Assembly: GCA_934462775.1 (NCBI GenBank)
Contig: CAKSIR010000060.1
Span: 1 to 12,889, forward strand
DNA: 12,889 nucleotides
Direction of reading: 5' to 3'
DNA from: an uncultured Ruminiclostridium sp.
GTDB lineage: Bacteria; Bacillota; Clostridia; Oscillospirales; Ruminococcaceae
In this document: positions 7,197-12,889 of the stretch, piece after piece
How positions within the stretch are numbered: the first letter of the stretch is position 1
How the letters are laid out: every line of letters begins with the position of its first letter
Notes under the pieces: generated by a model
Seen by the model: only the letters and a program-made list of their open reading frames with translations
Databases searched by the model: none
What the model was told of the DNA's origin: nothing
Program-made: the position numbers and the translations under genes

Positions 7197-7234
7197 AGCC
7201 CTTTTGATAAAATTATTATCAAAGGGGCTTTTTT
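7197..7234 (+). terminator. intrinsic terminator between tetR and oleate hydratase
   Basis: A 14-bp stem with one G-U pair (7197-7210 with 7216-7229) has a 5-base loop and runs into six T residues (7229-7234). It ends the tetR transcript and shows that the oleate hydratase is transcribed separately. Confidence 0.88.
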
Positions 7235-7238
7235 GCTC

Positions 7239-7256
7239 ATTGTTAAAACGAACAAT
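7239..7256. promoter_or_regulatory. candidate TetR operator over the oleate hydratase -35 box
   Basis: ATTGTT (7239-7244) and AACAAT (7251-7256) form a perfect dyad spaced by 6 bases, an 18-base site of typical TetR-family size. It covers the whole -35 box (7240-7245) and the first part of the spacer, so a protein bound here would block RNA polymerase. Assignment to the neighbouring TetR protein is inferred from position. Confidence 0.5.
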
Positions 7257-7268
7257 CGGGGTTATAAT
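7240..7268 (+). promoter_or_regulatory. promoter of oleate hydratase
   Basis: TTGTTA (7240-7245) and TATAAT (7263-7268) are spaced by 17 bases. The -10 is perfect and the -35 matches four of six positions. Transcription would start near 7275, giving a short leader with a full AAGGAGG ribosome site at 7295-7301, eight bases before the ATG. Confidence 0.75.
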
Positions 7269-7309
7269 AAAACCATAGTAAACAACCAATCAAAAAGGAG
7301 GAAACATAT

Positions 7310-9085
7310 ATGTATTATTCAAGCGGAAACTATGAGGCGTTTGCAAGACCTAAAAAGCCTGAGGGCGTTGACAACAAGTCGGCTTACATTGTAGGCAGCG
7401 GACTTGCAGCTCTTACGGCAGCCTGCTATCTTGTTCGCGACGGTCAGATGAAGGGTGAACACGTTCATATCCTTGAAAAGGAAAATCTTCCGGGCGGCGC
7501 CTGCGACGGATACAAGTTTGAAAATATCGGTTACGTTATGCGCGGCGGCAGAGAAATGGACAACCACTTCGAGGTTATGTGGGATCTGTTCCGTTCAATT
7601 CCCTCCATTGAAACAGATGGAGTAAGCGTACTGGACGAATACTACTGGCTTAACAAGGAGGATCCGAACTACTCTCTTTGCAGAGCCACTGTAAACCGCG
7701 GCGAGGACGCTCATACAGACGGAAAATTCGATATTTCCGACAAGGGCGCTATGGAAATCATGAAGCTTTTCTTCACTCCAAACGAGGAATTGCAGGACAA
7801 GAGAATTACCGATGTGTTCGACGACGAGGTTCTCAACTCCAATTTCTGGCTCTACTGGAGAACAATGTTCGCTTTTGAAAACTGGCACAGCGCTCTTGAA
7901 ATGAAGCTGTATGTACAGAGATTTATCCACCACATCGGCGGTCTGCCTGATTTCAAGGCGCTTCGCTTCACCAAGTACAATCAGTATGAGTCAATGATTC
8001 TGCCTATGGTGAAGTACCTTGAGGGATTCGGCGTACAGTTCCACTACGGAGTTAAGGTTGTAAACGTTGAGTTTGACTGCAAGCCCGACAAAAAGGCTGC
8101 AAAGTCCATCGAAGTAATCCGCGGCGGCAATACAGAGCATATTGACCTTACCGAAAACGACCTTGTATTCATCACCAACGGCGGCTGCGTTGAAAACTCA
8201 ACAATCGGCAGCCAGAATACTCCTGCTCCCTTCAACACCGAAATCAAAGCAGGCGGCGGCTGGGATATGTGGAGAAAGATTGCGGCGCAGGACAAGGCGT
8301 TCGGCAATCCTGACAAGTTCTGCTATGACCCCGAGCAGTCAAACTGGATGAGCGCTACCGTAAACACTCTTGACCAGAAAATTATTCCGTATATCAAGAA
8401 TATATGCAAGCGCGACCCGTTCACAGGAAAGGTAGTTACAGGCGGCATTGTTACCGCAAAGGATTCGGCATGGCTTTTAAGCTGGACAATCAACCGTCAG
8501 CCGCAGTTCAGAAGCCAGCCTAAGGATCAGTGCCTTGTATGGGTTTACGGACTGTTTTCCGACAAGCCGGGCGACTTTGTAAAGAAGCCGATGCGCGAAT
8601 GTACGGGTAAGGAAATCTGCATGGAGTGGCTGTATCATATCGGCGTACCCGAAAACGAAATTGAGGAGCTTGCCGAACACAGCGCAAACACTGTTCCATG
8701 CATGATGCCTTATATCACCGCATTCTTTATGCCGCGCGCTTACGGCGACAGACCTGACGTTGTACCCGAGGGCGCAGTAAACTTCGCGTTCTTAGGACAG
8801 TTCGCAGAAACAAAGCGCGATACCATATTCACGACCGAATACTCAATGCGTACTGCAATGGAAGCGGTTTATACGCTTCTCAACGTTGACAGAGGCGTAC
8901 CTGAGGTTTGGGGCAGCGTTTACGACTTACGCGCGCTGCTTGACGCAACTGTAAAGCTCCGCGACGGAAAAAAGGTAACGGACATGGAGCTGAACCCGAT
9001 TGAAAAGCTGGCGGTTAAAAAGCTGCTCGGAAAGATAAAGGGTACGGACATTGAAAAGCTGCTTAAGGAATACAACGTTATCTAA
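7310..9085 (+). CDS. ohyA: oleate hydratase (MCRA family, FAD-binding)
   Basis: Oleate hydratases add water across the cis-9 double bond of free unsaturated fatty acids, giving 10-hydroxy fatty acids; in gut and skin Firmicutes this is linked to fatty-acid detoxification. The enzyme acts at the inner face of the membrane. The 591 residues are the usual length. Visible features are an FAD-binding beta-alpha-beta with GSGLAAL (29-35), a second FAD contact at LEKENLPGGACDG (55-67), the hallmark RGGREM (78-83) with the catalytic Glu at 82, and KYNQYES (222-228) in the substrate region. The C-terminus (about 545-591) is basic and helical (LRDGKK, VKKLLGKIKG), fitting membrane association. It has its own promoter and terminator and follows a TetR regulator. 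The family is clear; activity on particular double bonds cannot be read from sequence. Confidence 0.96.
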   Translation: MYYSSGNYEAFARPKKPEGVDNKSAYIVGSGLAALTAACYLVRDGQMKGEHVHILEKENLPGGACDGYKFENIGYVMRGGREMDNHFEVMWDLFRSIPSIETDGVSVLDEYYWLNKEDPNYSLCRATVNRGEDAHTDGKFDISDKGAMEIMKLFFTPNEELQDKRITDVFDDEVLNSNFWLYWRTMFAFENWHSALEMKLYVQRFIHHIGGLPDFKALRFTKYNQYESMILPMVKYLEGFGVQFHYGVKVVNVEFDCKPDKKAAKSIEVIRGGNTEHIDLTENDLVFITNGGCVENSTIGSQNTPAPFNTEIKAGGGWDMWRKIAAQDKAFGNPDKFCYDPEQSNWMSATVNTLDQKIIPYIKNICKRDPFTGKVVTGGIVTAKDSAWLLSWTINRQPQFRSQPKDQCLVWVYGLFSDKPGDFVKKPMRECTGKEICMEWLYHIGVPENEIEELAEHSANTVPCMMPYITAFFMPRAYGDRPDVVPEGAVNFAFLGQFAETKRDTIFTTEYSMRTAMEAVYTLLNVDRGVPEVWGSVYDLRALLDATVKLRDGKKVTDMELNPIEKLAVKKLLGKIKGTDIEKLLKEYNVI

Positions 9086-9112
9086 GTAAGCTGCCGCAAG
9101 GCGTATATAATA

Positions 9113-9148
9113 AAAAGCCTGAGAAGATTCGATTCTTCTCGGGCTTTT
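9113..9148. terminator. bidirectional intrinsic terminator between convergent genes
   Basis: A 15-bp stem with one G-U or A-C position (9113-9127 with 9134-9148) closes a 6-base loop. On the plus strand it ends in TTTT after oleate hydratase; on the minus strand the stem runs into TTTTTATTATAT and would end the chemoreceptor transcript. It probably serves both genes. Confidence 0.85.
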
Positions 9149-9160
9149 GTGCATAATTAA

Positions 9161-9196
9161 GCGGCTTTTGACTTATATTCAAAAGCCGCCTGTTTT
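9161..9196. terminator. second hairpin terminator between convergent genes
   Basis: GCGGCTTTTGA (9161-9171) pairs perfectly with 9179-9189 through 11 bp around a 7-base loop. On the plus strand TTTTT follows at 9192-9196, making it a backup terminator for oleate hydratase. On the minus strand the tail is a weaker TTAATTA, directly after the chemoreceptor stop. Confidence 0.75.
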
Positions 9197-11190
9197 TATT
9201 TATCAGTATCGCGAAGTGTGAACGAGCCGATAAGATCCTTAAGCATTGAAGCCTGACCCGACAGCTCTTCTGACGCTGCCGCAGATTCCTCCGCAGTGGC
9301 GGAGTTTGTCTGAACAACGCTCGAAATCTGCTCTACGCCCTCGGAAATCTGCTTGATTGAATCCGCTGCCTCCTGCGAAGCCTTTGAGATTTTTTCGTTA
9401 ATCTGAGCAACCTCGCCTGCGGACGCTTCGACCTCTGTCATCATAGCCGCAACCTCGTCTACAAGGGTATTGCCCTTTTCGATTGCCGCAAGGGAGCCTT
9501 CAATCATTACGTTGGTATTCTTAGCGGCTTCTGCCGACTTACTTGCAAGATTTCTTACCTCGTCAGCAACTACCGCAAAGCCCTTGCCCGCATCGCCTGC
9601 TCTTGCGGCTTCAACAGCTGCGTTAAGCGCAAGGATATTGGTCTGGAATGCAATGTCCTCAATGGTCTTGATAATCTTCTTAACCTGATCGGAAGATTCG
9701 CTGATTTCATTCATTGCGGCAACAAGATCGGTCATTCTCTCGGTTGCATTCTCAAGCTTTGAGCCTGCGTCGCCTGTCTTTTCGGTTGCGGCTTCCGCGT
9801 CTGAAGCGTTTGTGTTTACCATGTCGGAAACAACGCTGATTGTCGCTGCAAGCTCTTCAACAGAGGACGCCTGCTCCGTTGCGCCCTGAGAAAGCGCCTG
9901 AGCACCGCTGGAAACCTGATCAGAGCCTACGGAAACCTGATCTGCCGCCGTATTGATTTTCGCCATTGTGGCGCTTAACTGATGGTTAATGTCGCGGATA
10001 AACTGAAGCAGCTGCTGATAATCGCCGATGTAATACTGACTGCCCTGATTTGTGTGTACGTTGAGATTACCCTTTGACATTGCTTCAAGAATTCTGCCTA
10101 TATCGTTGATAATATTCTTCTGACTTTCGACAACTGTTTTGGCTGCCTCCGAAAGAATGCCTGTTTCGTCCTTTTTCTTGATTTCAGGTACAGGACTGTT
10201 AAGGTCGCCCTGTGCAAGCTTCTGCATACGTTCCGCACATACACGGACAGACGAACCGATTCCTCTGCCAAGATTAATTGAGATTATTGTAGAAACGATG
10301 CAGCATACAACAAGCATAATGCCTGTCAAAAAGATCGCTCTGACCGTGTTTGACATGAAGTCGTCAATCGGCGCATATACAGCTATAGACCAGCCTGCGG
10401 TATTAGGTATATCGGAGTAAGCATGATACTTTGTGACGCCGTTCATCGTATACTGAGCAAAGCCTGTTTCACCGTTTCTCATCTTCTGATGAATTGACGC
10501 AAGAGTTGCATAGCCTGCCTGACCTGTCGTATCAGCCTCAGCCAGTGCCTCTATGTTCTCGCCGTTCTTTACAACTTCAGAGTCTACATCGGCAATGGTG
10601 TTGCCGTGTGAGTCGATAATGTATGAGTTACAGTTTTCGCTTATTTTAAAGCTTCTTACTATGTCGTTCAAAAATTCAGGGTCAGGAACAATCATTACGC
10701 AGCCTACAACGGTGCCGCCTGATACGCCGTCTGACCATACAGGAGCCGCTACTATAACGGAAATCTGATTTGTCTTTTTGGACACCATAGGCTCTGAAAT
10801 GGTTGTTTTTCCGTTCATTGCCTGCTGGAAATAATCTCTGTCCTTATAGTTGTTGCCGTCAAGAGCGTCGCCGTTTCTGTCGGCAAATGTAGCAGCCTGA
10901 AGATTGTGCTGGCTGACAGCCTGATCGAGTATTGTCTGCTTTTCAGCGTTTGTTTTGCTTGCGTCCGAAAAATCGGGAATAACGCCAAGCTCTACTGCAA
11001 TATTTGAATATGCGGTCAGCTCCCAGCTTGTGCGCTCAGACGCGAGCTGCGCCACTATTGCCATATCATTTCCAACAGTGCTTACCGTATTGTTATAGGT
11101 CATTATGCAGGCAAAGATGCCCAGTGCCAGCAGTGAAATTCCAACTGTGAGCACACAGCAGATGAGAATTTTACGTCCTACTGATTTCAT
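9196..11190 (-). CDS. methyl-accepting chemotaxis protein with dCache_1-type sensor
   Basis: A 664-residue transmembrane chemoreceptor. Order: TM1 (about 8-30), outer double-Cache sensor (about 31-280), TM2 (about 284-306), HAMP (from about 307), a HAMP-like linker (about 366-405), and the CheA/CheW-controlling signalling domain with tip [20 protein letters not shown] (510-529), followed by [10 protein letters not shown]. The sensor has the canonical dCache_1 pattern: [36 protein letters not shown], then [11 protein letters not shown]. Only part of the amino-acid-binding signature (RDYF in place of RxWY) is present, so the ligand is unknown. An in-frame ATG at 11232 would add 14 residues, but GGAGGAGG lies 7 bases before the ATG at 11190, and the protein then begins [10 protein letters not shown] with a proper TM1. 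There is no C-terminal CheR-binding pentapeptide. Confidence 0.95.
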   Translation of the reverse strand: MKSVGRKILICCVLTVGISLLALGIFACIMTYNNTVSTVGNDMAIVAQLASERTSWELTAYSNIAVELGVIPDFSDASKTNAEKQTILDQAVSQHNLQAATFADRNGDALDGNNYKDRDYFQQAMNGKTTISEPMVSKKTNQISVIVAAPVWSDGVSGGTVVGCVMIVPDPEFLNDIVRSFKISENCNSYIIDSHGNTIADVDSEVVKNGENIEALAEADTTGQAGYATLASIHQKMRNGETGFAQYTMNGVTKYHAYSDIPNTAGWSIAVYAPIDDFMSNTVRAIFLTGIMLVVCCIVSTIISINLGRGIGSSVRVCAERMQKLAQGDLNSPVPEIKKKDETGILSEAAKTVVESQKNIINDIGRILEAMSKGNLNVHTNQGSQYYIGDYQQLLQFIRDINHQLSATMAKINTAADQVSVGSDQVSSGAQALSQGATEQASSVEELAATISVVSDMVNTNASDAEAATEKTGDAGSKLENATERMTDLVAAMNEISESSDQVKKIIKTIEDIAFQTNILALNAAVEAARAGDAGKGFAVVADEVRNLASKSAEAAKNTNVMIEGSLAAIEKGNTLVDEVAAMMTEVEASAGEVAQINEKISKASQEAADSIKQISEGVEQISSVVQTNSATAEESAAASEELSGQASMLKDLIGSFTLRDTDK

Positions 11191-11197
11191 TTGATTT

Positions 11198-11205
11198 CCT
11201 CCTCC
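11198..11205 (-). promoter_or_regulatory. ribosome binding site that fixes the second chemoreceptor start
   Basis: GGAGGAGG on the minus strand lies 7 bases before the ATG at 11190. The in-frame ATG at 11232 has no purine-rich site at this distance, so the shorter protein is preferred. Confidence 0.85.
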
Positions 11206-11290
11206 GAAATACAAAGCATATAGGTACTGCAAACACCGCTGTCCTGCCTTAATTTGCGTCTTCTGTCAAATTGGAAAATCAAGCCAGAAG

Positions 11291-11308
11291 CAATATTATA
11301 CAATATTA
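11291..11308. repeat. tandem CAATATTA repeat with 10-base period
   Basis: CAATATTA occurs at 11291-11298 and 11301-11308, one helical turn apart, just inside the predicted start of the second chemoreceptor transcript. A regulator binding one face of the helix could use such a repeat, but chance in AT-rich DNA is a real alternative. Confidence 0.35.
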
Positions 11309-11321
11309 CCTATTTTATATA

Positions 11322-11349
11322 ATTATATCACTTTTCCCGAGAAAATCAA
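11322..11349 (-). promoter_or_regulatory. promoter of the second chemoreceptor
   Basis: On the minus strand TTGATT (11344-11349) and TATAAT (11322-11327) are 16 bases apart, and TG sits one base before the -10 (extended -10). The start near 11315 gives a leader of about 125 bases. No sigma-28-like flagellar promoter is seen. Confidence 0.65.
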
Positions 11350-11361
11350 GTAAAAAACAGT

Positions 11362-11390
11362 AAGTATTTTTATTAAAAGGTAAAATATTT
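11362..11390 (-). terminator. weak terminator-like hairpin after the MATE gene
   Basis: AAATATTTT and AAAATACTT (minus strand, 11390-11382 and 11370-11362) form an AT-only stem with one mismatch around an 11-base loop, followed after four bases by six T residues. It is the only terminator-like structure between the MATE gene and the chemoreceptor, so some read-through is possible. Confidence 0.25.
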
Positions 11391-11405
11391 CATATGTGAC
11401 AAAAT

Positions 11406-12752
11406 TTATACAATGCTCTTTTTCTGCCAGCGCTTTCCCTTATACCTTATCACGCTGATTACAGCGGTTAACGTCCATGTAATGCAGGTGGTTATCCATA
11501 TACCCCGGTATCCTATAAACGGCACTGCCGTCAGAATAAGGGAGAAGCCTATTCGTGAAACTACCTCCACTATACCGTTGATAACTGCATAGCCCGTATC
11601 TCCGGAACCGTTGAGGAAGCCCCTTGTAATGTGAATCGTGCCGAGGAATATGTAGAAAAGCGAAGTCAGGCGAATTGCCGCCGTGCCTATTTCAATTACC
11701 TCGCTGCCGCTTACAAAGCAGCCTGTAATAAACCGCCCGAACAGCATAAACAGCACAGCCGCAGCAGCTGCGCAGCCTGCCGAAATGCCAAGTCCCACGC
11801 GGTAGCCTTTTACTGCGCGCAGGGTTTTTCCCGCGCCTATATTCTGCCCGACAAAAGTGGACATTGCGGCATTAAGAGAGCCGAAAGGCTGCTGAATAAG
11901 CTGTTCAATGCGCATTGAGGCTGTATAGGCTGCCATCACTGCTTCACCGAAGGAGTTAGTCACCCTTTGCAGTGCAACCATTGATACGGAAATCATGGCG
12001 TTTTGTCCGGCAACAGGCAATCCAACGCGGATACACTTGAGCATCATTTCCTTTTCAACCGTCATATTGCTTTTTTCAAGGCGAATGTTCTCGTTTTTTT
12101 TGAAAGCGTATATAATGGCAAAAAGCGCCGAGCAGCCCTGTGCGATTACAGTTGCAGCCGCCGCGCCGTTTACGCCCCAGCCGAACACGATAACGAACAG
12201 CAGATCAAGCCCCACGTTCAGCACGCTTGCGATTCCCAGAAAAACAAGGGGCGTTTTTGAGTCGCCGAGGGAACGCATAACCGAGTTAATCCAGTTATAG
12301 GCTGCTACTGCTATTGTTCCCGCGCAGGCAATACGCATATATCCTGCCGACACAGGCAGAATGTTTTCGGGAGTGTTCAGCATTCTCAGCAGCGGCTCGG
12401 CAAGAATAACGGATACAACGCTTATGCCGACTCCGAACAGCCCCATTACCAACGCTGAATTGAAAACTGCGGACTTGACCTGCTTTATCATTCCTGCGCC
12501 GAAATACTGAGAAATTATGATGCCGATGCCTACCGCCAGGCCTATGCAGAGAGTGAAAAAAAGATAGGTTATTGAACCCGTTGCGCCGACCGCCGCAAGA
12601 GCGTCGTCGCCGAGATATTTTCCCACAATTACAGTGTCGGCAACGTTATAGAGCTGCTGCAAAATATTTCCAAACAACAAAGGGAGAGCGAAGCGGATTA
12701 TATGTCCCGCTTCGCTGCCCTTTGTCATATCTACCGATAAAACCTTAATCAT
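11406..12752 (-). CDS. MATE-family multidrug/metabolite exporter
   Basis: A 448-residue inner-membrane antiporter of the MATE family, of normal length, which exports drugs or metabolites using a sodium or proton gradient. It has two homologous six-helix halves (about 18-215 and 240-435). Typical motifs: LQQLYNVADTVIVGKYLG (31-48), NSVMRSLGDSKTP (156-168), and in the second half FVGQNIGAGK (300-309) and RGFLNGSGDTGY (377-388). It most resembles the YoeA-like branch of Firmicutes; the substrate is unknown. The start at 12752 is weakly served by AAGAAG but overlaps the upstream stop as ATGA, which suggests translational coupling. An internal ATG at 12728 (MTKGSEAG), where many relatives begin, is the alternative start. 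The product ends in a basic tail (RYKGKRWQKK). Confidence 0.93.
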   Translation of the reverse strand: MIKVLSVDMTKGSEAGHIIRFALPLLFGNILQQLYNVADTVIVGKYLGDDALAAVGATGSITYLFFTLCIGLAVGIGIIISQYFGAGMIKQVKSAVFNSALVMGLFGVGISVVSVILAEPLLRMLNTPENILPVSAGYMRIACAGTIAVAAYNWINSVMRSLGDSKTPLVFLGIASVLNVGLDLLFVIVFGWGVNGAAAATVIAQGCSALFAIIYAFKKNENIRLEKSNMTVEKEMMLKCIRVGLPVAGQNAMISVSMVALQRVTNSFGEAVMAAYTASMRIEQLIQQPFGSLNAAMSTFVGQNIGAGKTLRAVKGYRVGLGISAGCAAAAAVLFMLFGRFITGCFVSGSEVIEIGTAAIRLTSLFYIFLGTIHITRGFLNGSGDTGYAVINGIVEVVSRIGFSLILTAVPFIGYRGIWITTCITWTLTAVISVIRYKGKRWQKKSIV

Positions 12753-12889
12753 TTCTTTTTCTTCTTAACTGCGATAACTGCTCCTGCAACAGCAGCCGCA
12801 GCTGCGACTCCCGCGCCTATTCCTACAACCGCGCCCACAGGAAAACCGCCGTTGTTTTCTGCTGTGCTTTCAGCATTTTCGGTTGTTTC
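12749..12889 (-). CDS. C-terminal fragment of a membrane-anchored protein (5' end outside window)
   Basis: Only the last 46 codons are present and the start lies beyond the right edge. The readable part is a polar stretch rich in Glu, Thr, Asn and Ala (ETTENAESTAENNGG), then a hydrophobic Gly/Ala/Val segment of about 26 residues (FPVGAVVGIGAGVAAAAA onwards), then five lysines and the stop. This is the pattern of a C-terminal membrane anchor with a positive stop-transfer end on a protein whose main part would be outside the cell. No LPxTG or NPxTG sortase signal precedes the helix, so simple membrane anchoring is more likely. The TGA overlaps the MATE start by ATGA, implying one transcript and coupled translation. 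Function unknown. Confidence 0.75.
   Translation of the reverse strand, partial: ETTENAESTAENNGGFPVGAVVGIGAGVAAAAAVAGAVIAVKKKKK

Noticed and set aside
7319..8680. Open reading frames antisense to oleate hydratase, and similar frames opposite the other genes
   Set aside because: They lack ribosome sites and recognisable protein features and lie wholly inside well-supported genes; they are shadows of codon composition.
6594..9085. tetR and oleate hydratase as one operon
   Set aside because: A strong terminator (7197-7234) and a separate promoter (7240-7268) lie between them.
11191..11232. Upstream start of the second chemoreceptor at 11232
   Set aside because: No ribosome binding site fits it, the 14 extra residues are not signal-like, and GGAGGAGG is ideally placed for the ATG at 11190.
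11264..11269. TTGACA on the minus strand as a second chemoreceptor promoter
   Set aside because: The position 17 bases downstream reads CAGGAC, not a -10 box.
12749..12889. Sortase (LPxTG/NPxTG) signal at the end of the partial protein
   Set aside because: No such motif precedes the hydrophobic segment; the residues are NNGGFPVG.

Overview
The window looks like chromosomal DNA from a Gram-positive anaerobe of the class Clostridia, probably a Ruminococcaceae/Oscillospirales-type gut bacterium. This is an inference from the gene content (DUF1292 protein beside mnmE, AdhE-like iron alcohol dehydrogenase, oleate hydratase with a TetR regulator, two Cache-type chemoreceptors, a MATE exporter), strong AGGAGG-type ribosome sites, sigma-A-like promoters and many intrinsic terminators. 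No rRNA, tRNA, CRISPR array, transposase or phage gene is visible. No gene-free stretch exceeds 300 bases; the longest are 2835-3054 and 11191-11405, and both hold regulatory signals.

Layout. Bases 1-164 carry a compact cluster of four perfect hairpins just beyond the 3' end of mnmE. On the minus strand, 165-1825 is a two-gene unit, DUF1292 protein then mnmE, with a good extended -10 promoter at 1850-1878. A LysR-type regulator (minus, 1899-2834) is divergent from an iron-containing alcohol dehydrogenase (plus, 3055-4230); the space between has repeated and inverted ATCATAT motifs. The dehydrogenase ends in a strong terminator. Next, a methyl-accepting chemotaxis protein (4421-6499) has an ideal sigma-A promoter and an unusual lysine-rich N-terminus. 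A TetR-family regulator (6594-7154) and an oleate hydratase (7310-9085) follow, separated by a terminator and a promoter covered by a palindrome. Two back-to-back hairpins at 9113-9189 separate these from a convergent second chemoreceptor (minus, 9196-11190). A MATE-family exporter (minus, 11406-12752) overlaps by ATGA the end of a membrane-anchored protein whose start lies beyond the window (12749 to past 12889).

How the genes may work together. The TetR regulator probably controls oleate hydratase, which converts unsaturated fatty acids to less toxic hydroxy fatty acids. The LysR regulator probably controls the alcohol dehydrogenase, which would recycle NAD(P)H by reducing aldehydes. The two chemoreceptors flank the tetR-oleate hydratase pair in opposite orientations and share nearly identical signalling cores. 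A lipid-response role for this block is only a hypothesis. No complete new system is evident. The items most worth checking are the tandem hairpin element at the left edge, the palindromes around the oleate hydratase promoter, the lysine-rich chemoreceptor tail, and the possible recombination between the inverted chemoreceptor cores.
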